Assembly: GCF_004011825.1 (NCBI RefSeq)
Contig: NZ_RKLO01000003.1
Coordinates: 434,001 to 498,000 of the forward strand
Direction: 5' to 3'
Length of the DNA: 64,000 nucleotides
DNA from: Rhodococcus xishaensis
GTDB taxonomy: Bacteria > Actinomycetota > Actinomycetes > Mycobacteriales > Mycobacteriaceae
The position numbers were made by a program, and so were the translations under genes. Positions 18,387 to 28,261 of the stretch are shown in pieces. Each line of letters opens with the position of its first letter. Within the stretch, counting starts at the first letter, position 1. The notes beneath the pieces are model-generated. The model saw nothing but the letters and a program-made list of their open reading frames with translations, searched no databases and was not told where the DNA came from.

Positions 18387-18402
18387 TGTGACGACAGTCA
18401 CA
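18387..18402 (+). promoter_or_regulatory. Perfect CRP/GlxR-type operator
   Basis: TGTGACGACAGTCACA is an exact match to the cAMP-receptor consensus TGTGA-N6-TCACA and lies 106 bases before the M23 peptidase start. Mycobacterial CRP (Rv3676) and corynebacterial GlxR use this motif, including for cell-wall hydrolase genes. The rest of 18084-18507 shows no gene. Confidence 0.65.
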
Positions 18403-18507
18403 TCTCCCGGTTTGTCCGGTCCTACAGGTTGCCCCATCGCAACCATTTCGTTACCGTCGCCTCGTCTAAGTCACGGACAGGTCACGGGCAGGAGGGCTGC
18501 AGGGCAA

Positions 18508-19566
18508 ATGCGCCACCGCACTCAGTTCAGCGCCAGCCGCTTCGCTCAGACTGCCCCGGAAAGCACTGCGTCCCCGGCCACACCAGTTCACGAGTTCAAG
18601 CGCCTTCACGAGTTCGAGCGCCGCAATCCTGCGACGGAGCAATCTCCGGACGGGCTTGTGGAGCGGGACGGTGTCACGACCAGATATCCGACAGGCTCGT
18701 CGGTTCGTTACACCGAAGCCGAAATCTCCGATCACAGCTCCGAGCTCGACAACCCCGCCGACCCTGAGGTCGGGCCCGGCGGAACCGAGAATCCGACGGC
18801 AGATGTCGTTGCTCCCCGCCGCAGTGGCCAGCACCGCCTCCCCGCTCCCCCGTCCGCCCTCAAAGGCCGTGCCGCTGTCGTTGCGGTCGCCGCCGGCGCC
18901 GTCGTCGCGGCAGGCCAGGCAGCGACCGATGGCCCAGCGAAGAAATCCGACCAGACCGAGGTCGAGCTCACCGCCGCCGACTCTGTCGTCGCCACTGCAG
19001 CTCCGCAGGCCGCCCAGTTCAGCGACGTAACCCAGTCCGCCTCAGACGAATCCGCACCGCAGGTGCTCGCACTGGCAAAACCGACCGATCTGGGCGAGTT
19101 CTCGAACCTCCTCGCCAAGGGACAGCGGTTCAGCGAGGAGCGGGCCGCCCGGGAGGCCGCCGCCCGCCGCCCGCTGTTCGTGCTACCTGCCACGGGCACC
19201 TTCACCTCGCATTTCGGCTACCGGTGGGGAACCTTGCACGCCGGCGTCGACATCGCGAACGCGCTCGGTACCCCGATCTACGCGGTGGCCGACGGCGAAG
19301 TCATCGACGCCGGGCCGGTTTCCGGCTTCGGCAGGTGGGTTCGTCTCCAACACGACGATGGCACCGTCACGCTCTACGGCCATCTCAACTCCGAGGTGGT
19401 CACGGTGGGCCAGAGGGTCATGGCCGGCGACCAGATCGCCACCATGGGCAACACCGGCTACTCCACTGGCCCGCACCTTCACTTCGAGGTCCACCTCGGC
19501 GGCGCGAACAAGACCGACCCGGTTCCGTGGCTCGCTACACGTGGAATCAGCCTCGGCTCCTCCTAA
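18508..19566 (+). CDS. M23-family (LytM) peptidoglycan endopeptidase, membrane-anchored
   Basis: 352 residues in the position of M. tuberculosis Rv0950c. The order is a cytoplasmic basic/disordered region (1-118), one membrane segment (about 120-138, AAVVAVAAGAVVAAGQ), an Ala/Ser-rich stalk, then the LytM domain with HAGVD (His about 244, Asp 248), YGHL and HLHFEV (His 323 and 325), so all zinc ligands are present. Likely cleaves stem peptides outside the membrane. I chose the ATG at 18508 with GGAGGG upstream; the frame is open further upstream but would run through the CRP site. Confidence 0.88.
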   Translation: MRHRTQFSASRFAQTAPESTASPATPVHEFKRLHEFERRNPATEQSPDGLVERDGVTTRYPTGSSVRYTEAEISDHSSELDNPADPEVGPGGTENPTADVVAPRRSGQHRLPAPPSALKGRAAVVAVAAGAVVAAGQAATDGPAKKSDQTEVELTAADSVVATAAPQAAQFSDVTQSASDESAPQVLALAKPTDLGEFSNLLAKGQRFSEERAAREAAARRPLFVLPATGTFTSHFGYRWGTLHAGVDIANALGTPIYAVADGEVIDAGPVSGFGRWVRLQHDDGTVTLYGHLNSEVVTVGQRVMAGDQIATMGNTGYSTGPHLHFEVHLGGANKTDPVPWLATRGISLGSS

Positions 19567-19631
19567 AGGTAGCCTCGGACCCTCCGAGCAGTAGCTTCGG
19601 CGCCCGGGGCGCGCCTTCGGCGGATCCCGCC

Positions 19632-22046
19632 TCAGAGCTTGACCATCGGCACGCCGCCGATCAGCATCAATCGCACCTTGCCAGCGGAGCCGAAGTCGAT
19701 CGTGACGGTGGCGGTCGGTCCGCTCCCCTTCGTCTCGAGCACCTTGCCGAGGCCGTATTTGTCGTGGTTGACCCGGTCGCCAACCGCGAGAACGAGATTG
19801 TTGCCGCGTCCGCGCGAGGCCCCGAATCCCGAACCGCCGTATCCGGACGCGCCGAGACCTTGCCCACGCGGGCGGCCGGCACCGATCGCTCCGCCACCGC
19901 CGAGTATGCCCGGATCCTCGCGTTGCCAGTTCACCAGCTCCGCTGGAATCTCTTGCAGGAAACGTGATTCCGGGTTCGTGACCGGTTGTCCCCACGCCGA
20001 GCGGACAACGGCACGGGTGAGGTACAGCCGGTGACGTGCCCTGGTTATGCCCACGTATGCCAGGCGCCGCTCCTCCGACAACTCGGCCGGATCTCCGAGC
20101 GCCCGCATGTGGGGGAACTGGCCGTCCTCCCAGCCCGTGACGAATACGACGGGGAACTCGAGACCCTTCGCGGTGTGCAGTGTCATCAGGGTGACGACAC
20201 CGTCTCCCTCGTCGGGCAGTTGGTCGGAGTCCGCGACCAGCGACACCCGTTCGAGGAATGCCGCGAGCGAACCCGGGTCGGGCAGGCCCTCGTCGTCGAC
20301 CACCTCACCGGGATCCAGGTCGTCCGCATCGTTCGCGGCGAACGCAGCCGCATTGCGGGCGTCGGAGCTGAATTCCCTTGCAACACTGACTAATTCGTTG
20401 AGATTATCGAGACGGGCACCGTCCTGCGGATCACTGCTGGCTTGGAGCACCCGCAAGTACCCGGTACGGTCGAGGACCGCCTCGATGATCTCGCCGATGT
20501 CGGTCAGGTCGTTGCCGTCCGCATCGGTGGTCGCCATCAGGACGCGCAGCCCGTCGAGCAACTCGACGAATGACGCGATCGCCTTCTGCGCCCGAGTGCC
20601 CAGCAGCGGCACGGCGCCCGCGGCTCCGGCGCGCAGTGCCTGCGCGAAGCCGATCCCCTTCTGCTCTGCGTACACGGACACGCACGCTTCGGCGCGGTCG
20701 CCGATGCCACGGCGCGGGGTGTTGAGGATGCGCCGCAGGCTGACCGCGTCGTCCTCGTTGGCGAGCACACGCAGGTACGCAACGATGTCGCGTACCTCCT
20801 TGCGCTCGTAGAAGCGCGTTCCCCCGACCACCTTGTAGGGGATGCCGAGGCGGATGAAGATCTCCTCCAGCGAGCGTGACGAGTTGTTGGTCCGGTAGAA
20901 CACCGCGACGTCGTTGAACTTCACCTCACCGGCGTCGACCAGACGATCGATCTCGGACGCCACGAACTGGGCCTCGTCGTGCTCGTTGTCGGCGACGTAG
21001 CCGATGATCAGTTCGCCCTCGCCGGAGTCGGTCCACAGCCGCTTCTCACGACGCCCGGCATTGCGGGAGATGACCGAGTTGGCGGCCGACAGGATGTTCT
21101 GCGTCGACCGGTAGTTCTGTTCGAGCAGGATGGTCTGGGCTTGGGGGTAGTCCCGCTCGAACTCCTCGATGTTGCGGATCGTTGCGCCCCGGAATGCGTA
21201 GATCGACTGGTCGGCGTCGCCGACGACGCACAGTTCGGCCGGCGTCACGGCATCCGGGTCGTCGGTCACCTCGCCTACCAGCTCACGCACCAGCACGTAC
21301 TGGGCGTGGTTGGTGTCCTGGTACTCGTCGACGAGCACGTGCCTGAACCTGCGCCGGTAGTACTCGGCGACCTGTGGGTGCGATTGCAGCAGCGAGACCG
21401 TCTCACCGATCAGGTCGTCGAAGTCGAGCGCATTCGCGGCCCGTAGGCGCTCCTGGTACTGCGCGTACACGCGTGCTACGAGCTTGTCGAGGTCGTTGGA
21501 CTCTCCGTCAATTGAGCCACGGTCGGCGGCTGCCGCTGCCTCCTGCGGGCCGATCAGCTCGTTCTTGAGGCTCGAGATCTTGGTGGCGAACAGTCGCGCG
21601 GAGTAGCGCTTGGTGTCGATGTCGAGATCCTTCGAGATCATCGTCAGCAGGCGGCGCGAGTCATCCGCGTCGTAGATCGAGAAGTTCGAATTCAAGCCGG
21701 GCAGCAGACCCGACTGGGCACGGAGGATGCGCACGCAGCTCGAATGGAACGTCGACACCCACATGCTGTTTGCGCGCGGACCCACCAATCCCGCAACCCG
21801 CTCGCGCATCTCTGCGGCAGCCTTGTTGGTGAACGTGATCGCCAGGATCTGCCCCGGCATCACACCCCGCTCGGCCAGCAGATAAGCGATACGGCGGGTC
21901 AGGACGGCAGTCTTGCCGGACCCTGCGCCCGCGACGATGAGTAGCGGCGATCCCGAATGCAGGACGGCCTCCCGCTGCTGGGGATTGAGACCTTCGAGCA
22001 GGGACGCAGACGAAGGCACCGCCGGGGAGCCTGAAATCGTGTTCAT
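19632..22046 (-). CDS. pcrA: ATP-dependent DNA helicase UvrD1/PcrA
   Basis: 804-residue superfamily 1A 3'-5' helicase used in nucleotide excision repair and conflict resolution. Walker A GAGSGKT at about 40-46, Q-motif LNPQQREAVLH at 20-30, Walker B VDEYQDTNHAQY, motif III VVGDADQSIYAFRGA, motif V TLHTAKGLEFPVVF and motif VI YVGITRARHRLYLT are all visible. The C-terminus has a Gly-rich linker and a Tudor-like end (GDRVNHDKYGLGKV) that binds RNA polymerase in this family. Monocistronic; divergent from chorismate mutase. Confidence 0.97.
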   Translation of the reverse strand: MNTISGSPAVPSSASLLEGLNPQQREAVLHSGSPLLIVAGAGSGKTAVLTRRIAYLLAERGVMPGQILAITFTNKAAAEMRERVAGLVGPRANSMWVSTFHSSCVRILRAQSGLLPGLNSNFSIYDADDSRRLLTMISKDLDIDTKRYSARLFATKISSLKNELIGPQEAAAAADRGSIDGESNDLDKLVARVYAQYQERLRAANALDFDDLIGETVSLLQSHPQVAEYYRRRFRHVLVDEYQDTNHAQYVLVRELVGEVTDDPDAVTPAELCVVGDADQSIYAFRGATIRNIEEFERDYPQAQTILLEQNYRSTQNILSAANSVISRNAGRREKRLWTDSGEGELIIGYVADNEHDEAQFVASEIDRLVDAGEVKFNDVAVFYRTNNSSRSLEEIFIRLGIPYKVVGGTRFYERKEVRDIVAYLRVLANEDDAVSLRRILNTPRRGIGDRAEACVSVYAEQKGIGFAQALRAGAAGAVPLLGTRAQKAIASFVELLDGLRVLMATTDADGNDLTDIGEIIEAVLDRTGYLRVLQASSDPQDGARLDNLNELVSVAREFSSDARNAAAFAANDADDLDPGEVVDDEGLPDPGSLAAFLERVSLVADSDQLPDEGDGVVTLMTLHTAKGLEFPVVFVTGWEDGQFPHMRALGDPAELSEERRLAYVGITRARHRLYLTRAVVRSAWGQPVTNPESRFLQEIPAELVNWQREDPGILGGGGAIGAGRPRGQGLGASGYGGSGFGASRGRGNNLVLAVGDRVNHDKYGLGKVLETKGSGPTATVTIDFGSAGKVRLMLIGGVPMVKL

Positions 22047-22382
22047 CGTCTGTCAACGCTACCGGCGAAAGCCGACACCGTGGCACAAGACCGATGCCAC
22101 TGGGAGAGAACGCGCCAACCCGCTTGGGTTGGACTCGTTCGCGTGGCAAACTGGAGCGATGATCTCCGCTGTGCAGGAACCCCAGCCGAGTGCCCGATGG
22201 TGCTCGCCCCAGGAGCACCGGCGATTTCTCAGCGGGTACCGACCGACGGTGCCCGCGGCTTGATCCCCCGCGAGCCCCGAGGTCCACACCGGATCCCGGG
22301 GCGTTCTTGTGTGAACGGGACCCGGATTCGTAACGGTCCGAGGGACTCGAACGAACCAAAGTTCTGACACGAGGAGAAAACC
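22047..22382. other. Divergent intergenic region pcrA / chorismate mutase
   Basis: 336 bases without a confident gene. It holds a 34-codon frame on the plus strand, ATG at 22159 to TGA at 22263, beginning MISAVQEPQPSARW; its ribosome-binding site is too close (GGAG two bases before the ATG), so it could be leaderless or spurious. A GC-rich imperfect hairpin follows at about 22255-22300. No known riboswitch or leader-peptide pattern is recognised. Confidence 0.3.
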
Positions 22383-22676
22383 ATGAGCAGCCGAACCGCA
22401 ACTCCTTCATCCCAATCACCGGTGCCGTCGAGCAAGGCCGAAATCAACGAACTCCGCAAGGAGATCGACAGGCTCGACGCCGAGATCCTCGCCGCCATCA
22501 AGCGGCGCAGCGAGGTCTCGCAGATGATCGGCCGCACCCGCATGGCGTCCGGTGGCCCGCGTCTGGTGCACAGCCGCGAGATGAAGGTCATCGAGCGCTT
22601 CAGCGAGCTCGGCCAGGAGGGCCACACCCTCGCGATGCTGCTGCTGCGCCTCGGACGCGGGCGGCTGGGGCACTGA
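22383..22676 (+). CDS. Chorismate mutase, small AroQ type
   Basis: 97-residue intracellular chorismate mutase like M. tuberculosis Rv0948c, converting chorismate to prephenate for Phe and Tyr synthesis. The helix-1 motif ELRKEIDRLDAEILAAIKRR, followed by VSQMIGRTRM, is diagnostic; the C-terminal block ends LLRLGRGRLGH. These short enzymes are weak alone and are activated by complexing with DAHP synthase, which is known for the family. The 15 residues before the domain are Ser/Pro-rich. ATG preceded by GAGGAGAAAACC. Confidence 0.93.
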   Translation: MSSRTATPSSQSPVPSSKAEINELRKEIDRLDAEILAAIKRRSEVSQMIGRTRMASGGPRLVHSREMKVIERFSELGQEGHTLAMLLLRLGRGRLGH

Positions 22677-22716
22677 CCAGAGCCTCCTTCACTGGACTCC
22701 CGATCCGGCGATCCGG

Positions 22717-24180
22717 TCAGGTGAGCGCTATGTACTTGGTGTCGAGATACTCTGCGATGCCCTCGCTACCGCCCTCCCGACCGAAACCGGACTCCTTGAC
22801 GCCACCGAACGGCGCCGCGGTGTCGGAGATGACGCCACGGTTGACGCCGACCATCCCGGTCTCGAGGGCGTCGCAGACCCGTAGCGCACGATCGAGGTCG
22901 CGGGTATAGATGTACGCGGTGAGCCCGAACTCGGTGTCGTTCGCGGCCGCGATCGCCTCCTCTTCGGTGTCGAAACCGGAGATCGCCGCGACCGGACCGA
23001 ACACCTCCTCACGCAGTATCCGCGCCGACGCGGGCACGTCGGCCAGCACGGTCGCGGGATAGAACCAACCCGGGCCGCCGGGAGCTGTCCCGCCGAGAAG
23101 GATCTTCGCACCGGCCTGTACCGCGTCGTCGACCAGTTCGGTGACGGTGGCGAGCTGGTCGGCGTTGATCAGGGGCCCGAGTGTCGTCTCGGGGTCGATT
23201 CCGGGCCCCAGCTTCGCCGCCGCCATCCGTTCGGTGAGCTTCGTGGTGAACTCTTCGAGTACGGCGTTTGCGACGTGGAAACGGTTCGCCGCGGTGCACG
23301 CCTCGCCGCCGTTGCGGAGCTTCGCGAGCAGCGCCCCCTCGACGGCCGCATCGACATCGGCGTCGGCGAAGACGACGAACGGCGCATTGCCGCCGAGTTC
23401 CATCGAAGTGCGCAACAGTCCCTTGGCGGACTTCTCCACCAGCAGCCGACCGACGGCCGTGGATCCGGTGAACGTGAGCTTGCGCAGCCGCGGATCCGCG
23501 AGCAGCGGCTCGGTGAGTGCACCCGAGTGCGACGTCGGCAGCACCGACAGCACGCCCTGCGGCAGCCCCGCCTCGACGAACAGTTCGGCGAGCGCGAGCA
23601 TTGTCAGTGGCGTCTCCGCCGCGGGCTTGACGATGATCGTGCAACCGGCGGCGAGAGCCGGCCCAATCTTCCGGGTGCCCATGGCGAGGGGGAAGTTCCA
23701 CGGGGTGATCGCCAGGCAGGGTCCGACGGGCTGCTTGCTCACGAGAATGCGCCCGTTGCCTGCCGGGGCCGCCTGGTACCGGCCCGACATCCGCACGGCT
23801 TCCTCGGCGAACCAGCGGAAGAACTCGGCGCCGTACTTCACCTCGGCTCGGCTCTCGGGCAGGGCCTTGCCCATCTCGAGCGTCATCAGTTGTGCGAACG
23901 TCTCAGCGCGGGCGGTGATCTTCTCGAACACCGAGCGGAGCAGTTCGGCGCGCTCACGAGGCGCGACCCGAGCCCAGCCAGGCTGCGCGGCCGCGGCCGC
24001 ATCGAGTGCCTTGACCCCGTCAGCGGGGCTGGCGTCGGCGACCTCGGTGAGGACCTGTCCGGTCGCGGGGTCGTGTACAGGGAACGTGGCACCGTTCTCG
24101 GCATCGACCGGGGTTCCTCCGATCCAGAGTTTGGTGGGAACGGCGCGAATCAATTGGGCTGGGTCCATATTCCCCATCAT
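22717..24180 (-). CDS. gabD: NAD(P)-dependent succinate-semialdehyde dehydrogenase
   Basis: About 487 residues, aldehyde dehydrogenase superfamily, closest to the GabD group. Cofactor-binding ITPWNFPLAMGTRKIGPAL, the LTFTGSTAVGR loop, the general base in MELGGNAPFVVF and the catalytic Cys in GGEACTAANRF are present; the C-terminus ends DTKYIALT. Oxidises succinate semialdehyde to succinate, linking GABA or the incomplete TCA cycle to central metabolism. I placed the start at 24180 (tandem ATG, GGGAG seven bases upstream); longer in-frame starts would overlap divergent pgi. Confidence 0.88.
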   Translation of the reverse strand: MMGNMDPAQLIRAVPTKLWIGGTPVDAENGATFPVHDPATGQVLTEVADASPADGVKALDAAAAAQPGWARVAPRERAELLRSVFEKITARAETFAQLMTLEMGKALPESRAEVKYGAEFFRWFAEEAVRMSGRYQAAPAGNGRILVSKQPVGPCLAITPWNFPLAMGTRKIGPALAAGCTIIVKPAAETPLTMLALAELFVEAGLPQGVLSVLPTSHSGALTEPLLADPRLRKLTFTGSTAVGRLLVEKSAKGLLRTSMELGGNAPFVVFADADVDAAVEGALLAKLRNGGEACTAANRFHVANAVLEEFTTKLTERMAAAKLGPGIDPETTLGPLINADQLATVTELVDDAVQAGAKILLGGTAPGGPGWFYPATVLADVPASARILREEVFGPVAAISGFDTEEEAIAAANDTEFGLTAYIYTRDLDRALRVCDALETGMVGVNRGVISDTAAPFGGVKESGFGREGGSEGIAEYLDTKYIALT

Positions 24181-24247
24181 GCGCCAGCTCCCGGTCCGGT
24201 GAGAGTTGCCGAGTATGTCGGGTGTCGTGCCGATAGGCTGCTCTTCC

Positions 24248-25897
<1,650 letters not shown>

Positions 25898-25928
25898 ATC
25901 GCCCCGGCCGGTCCGCCGAATCGCACAG

Positions 25929-26729
25929 CTACGCCGCGTACGGGCGGCTCCATCCATCGGTCGTGTAGACCCGCCCGTGGCGATCGACCAGGCGGGCGGC
26001 GAGTTCCTGCTCCTCGAGCCAGTTCACGGCACCTACACCGCGTTGGATCGCCGCTGCTGCCGCCCCGTACGCCCACAGCGCGTCTTCGGCGATCACCGAC
26101 ACCTGCTGCCATTCCCCGCCGACCGATTCGTCCCGCCCGTCGCCGTCATCCGAGCGGACCGTCGCCATGGCGGTCCCGGCGGGCAACTCCACGGCTCCGT
26201 CTCCGGGGACGGGCATCTGCCAGCCGCCGGCCGGGGGGTGCCCCGCTGTGGCGACGACGGATCCGATCCGCACCATGACACCGCATTCGAGGTCACTGGC
26301 GACCAGCGCGGCCGCCCGGTCCGCGGTGTCCGCCCTGGCGGTGTCGGCGATGTCGAAGGACACTCCCCACGGCGCGAGGACGGTGGCCTCATCGACCTGA
26401 ACGTCGGCGAACGTGGGTTCGGGGTGAATCGGCGGGACGCCCGAAGGCGAATCCTCGACCGCGAGTGGGTTCACGGCACCATCGGTCATCCGGGCCACCC
26501 ACAGGGCAGACCGCAACAACCGGGCCAACCGCACGCTCACCCGTACAGGTGATCCCTGCGCCAGGTTGACCGCGTGGATCTCGGCGTCGCCTCGTTGCAG
26601 ACTGCACGCGGACTCCGCCTCGGTAAGCACCGTCACCACAAGACCCTCCGCGGGTCCCAGTGCAGCACCCTCGGTCACCTGGACTTCGATCTCCTCGTTC
26701 CAGGCGCTCCATCGGGTGGTGACCAGCAT
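25929..26729 (-). CDS. Divergent ApbE-like (FAD:protein FMN transferase family) protein
   Basis: 266 residues. The layout follows ApbE: CSLQRGDAEIHAVN early, WVARMTDGAVNPLAVED like the helix that opens the FAD site, FDIADTARADTADRAAALV where typical ApbE has the D-GGIAKGYAVDRA motif, and GVMVRIGSVVATAGHPPAGGW where it has the GG-D segment. The conserved Lys and Gly of the AKG motif are replaced, as are parts of the C-terminal metal/FAD motif, so transferase activity is doubtful. No lipoprotein signal. Family assignment is from pattern only; it may have lost catalysis. Confidence 0.6.
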   Translation of the reverse strand: MLVTTRWSAWNEEIEVQVTEGAALGPAEGLVVTVLTEAESACSLQRGDAEIHAVNLAQGSPVRVSVRLARLLRSALWVARMTDGAVNPLAVEDSPSGVPPIHPEPTFADVQVDEATVLAPWGVSFDIADTARADTADRAAALVASDLECGVMVRIGSVVATAGHPPAGGWQMPVPGDGAVELPAGTAMATVRSDDGDGRDESVGGEWQQVSVIAEDALWAYGAAAAAIQRGVGAVNWLEEQELAARLVDRHGRVYTTDGWSRPYAA

Positions 26730-26795
26730 GGCCGTGCTCCGTACCTATCGGAACTGTGCTGCACCCAGTATGCGCTTACGTCACAAATGTCCTGG

Positions 26796-27398
26796 TCAGG
26801 TCATTCTGTCGCCGACCGCCGTGAGGGCGAATCGTACTAAGTCGTCGATCACGCCAGGATCGTCCCGACCGGAGGCGAGCGGGCCGGCCAGCACCTCAGC
26901 GGTGGCGCCGACCAACGACGCCGCGACGAGCGGCGCGTTCTGCGGCTCGAGTTCGCCATCTGCCATCCCGTCGACGACGGCAGCCTCGAAGGCGTCGGCG
27001 AACGTTTTCCGGAAGATCAGCCGCTCGGTGTCGACGGCCGCGTCGACTGGCTCCGCCAGCAACGTGTACGCCAGTTTCGGGTTCCGCATCGCGCGTCTGC
27101 CGAATGTCTCGATGACCGCGGTGATCCGCTGAGCTGCTGACTGTCCGGGCCCCGCCGCGGCGTTCACCGCCGCCACCTCCCGACCGACGATCTCCCGGAA
27201 TACCGCGACGACCAGATCCGACTTACCGGAGAAGTGCGAGTACACGCTGCCTGTCGCCACGCCAGCGCGCGCGGCGACGGCGGCGATCGTCAGCCCCTGA
27301 TAGCCCGACTCCGACAGCAGCGCGACCGTTGCCTGGAAGATTGCTTCCCGCTGAGCCGCGAGTCGCGCCTCGACGGCGGGCGTTCGACGGTAGGCCAT
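26796..27398 (-). CDS. TetR-family transcriptional regulator
   Basis: 200-residue regulator with the N-terminal helix-turn-helix LTIAAVAARAGVATGSVYSHFSGKSDL at about 30-56 and a ligand-binding helical C-terminal domain. The ATG at 27398 (MAYRRTPAV) fits better than an upstream in-frame codon, which would add fourteen uncharacteristic residues. Divergent from the enoyl-CoA hydratase gene with a 16-base palindrome in the 78-base gap, so it probably represses itself and the hydratase. The ligand is likely an acyl-CoA or similar, inferred from the neighbour. Confidence 0.85.
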   Translation of the reverse strand: MAYRRTPAVEARLAAQREAIFQATVALLSESGYQGLTIAAVAARAGVATGSVYSHFSGKSDLVVAVFREIVGREVAAVNAAAGPGQSAAQRITAVIETFGRRAMRNPKLAYTLLAEPVDAAVDTERLIFRKTFADAFEAAVVDGMADGELEPQNAPLVAASLVGATAEVLAGPLASGRDDPGVIDDLVRFALTAVGDRMT

Positions 27399-27448
27399 GT
27401 AAGTAGTGAACCAGCACGAGCAGCGAACTCGCGATTCCACCCAGCCCG

Positions 27449-27464
27449 ACCCGCGAGCGCGGGT
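27449..27464. promoter_or_regulatory. Palindrome in TetR/enoyl-CoA hydratase promoter
   Basis: ACCCGCG-AG-CGCGGGT is a perfect 7+7 inverted repeat between the divergent tetR and hydratase genes, ending 12 bases before the hydratase ATG. Position and symmetry suit a TetR dimer operator; it could equally form a GC-rich hairpin in the leader. Confidence 0.45.
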
Positions 27465-27476
27465 AGCGTCGAGAAC

Positions 27477-28241
27477 ATGCCGGTGCGCAGCGAACGGTCT
27501 GGGCCGGTGACGACGATCGTGTTGTCACGGCCCGAGGCGCGCAACGCGGTCGACGGCCCCACCGCCGCGGCGCTGGTCGACGCTTTCCGCGCGTTCGACG
27601 CCGATTCCAGCGCGGCCGTCGCGGTCCTGTGGGGTGAAGGTGGCACGTTCTGTGCAGGTGCCGACCTCAAAGCACTCGGCACGGACCGCTCCAACGAGGT
27701 CACCCCGGACGGCGAGGGTCCGATGGGTCCTACCCGGATGCGGTTGTCGAAACCCGTGATCGCCGCTGTCTCCGGTCACGCGGTCGCCGGTGGGCTCGAG
27801 CTCGCGTTGTGGGCAGATCTGCGAATCGCAGAGTCCGACAGTGTGTTCGGAGTGTTTTGTCGACGGTGGGGCGTTCCGCTGATCGACGGTGGGACCGTTC
27901 GACTACCGCGGATCGTCGGCGCCGGACGGGCAATGGACATGGTCTTGACAGGGCGCGCGGTGGGCGCTGACGAAGCCCTCGCGATCGGCCTCGTAAATCG
28001 TGTGGTTCCGACCGGGGAGGCCCGAACGGCTTCCGAGGAGTTGGCCGCTGAACTTGCTCGCTTCCCGCAGACGTGCCTGCGGGAGGACCGGATGTCCCTC
28101 CTCGAACAGGAGGGCATGTGCGAGGACGAGGCCTTGGCGTCGGAGTTCCGGCACGGAATGGTTGCTGTGACGGTCGATGCGCTCACAGGCGCAGCCCGGT
28201 TCACGGCCGGCGAGGGACGACACGGACGATTCGATCAGTGA
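27477..28241 (+). CDS. Enoyl-CoA hydratase/isomerase family protein
   Basis: 254-residue crotonase-fold protein. The oxyanion-hole segment GGTFCAGADLKALG (about 58-71) and HAVAGGLELALWADLRIAE (about 100-118) are intact, as is the trimer interface region GGTVRLPRIVGAGRAMDM. Probable role in fatty-acid or acyl-CoA turnover; the exact reaction (hydratase, isomerase or thioesterase) cannot be read from the sequence. Start at ATG 27477. The acyltransferase-like gene begins 20 bases downstream, so they are likely cotranscribed. Confidence 0.85.
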   Translation: MPVRSERSGPVTTIVLSRPEARNAVDGPTAAALVDAFRAFDADSSAAVAVLWGEGGTFCAGADLKALGTDRSNEVTPDGEGPMGPTRMRLSKPVIAAVSGHAVAGGLELALWADLRIAESDSVFGVFCRRWGVPLIDGGTVRLPRIVGAGRAMDMVLTGRAVGADEALAIGLVNRVVPTGEARTASEELAAELARFPQTCLREDRMSLLEQEGMCEDEALASEFRHGMVAVTVDALTGAARFTAGEGRHGRFDQ

Positions 28242-28261
28242 GACCAGTAGCGTCCGTCCGC

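Noticed and set aside
18203-18507. Possible cyclic-di-AMP (ydaO) riboswitch before the M23 peptidase
   Set aside because: I looked because such riboswitches precede actinobacterial wall hydrolases, but the conserved blocks are not recognisable; only the CRP site is supported.
27481-28220. Several long antisense frames over the enoyl-CoA hydratase and acyltransferase genes
   Set aside because: They are the usual byproduct of high-GC third positions; none has a domain or ribosome-binding site.
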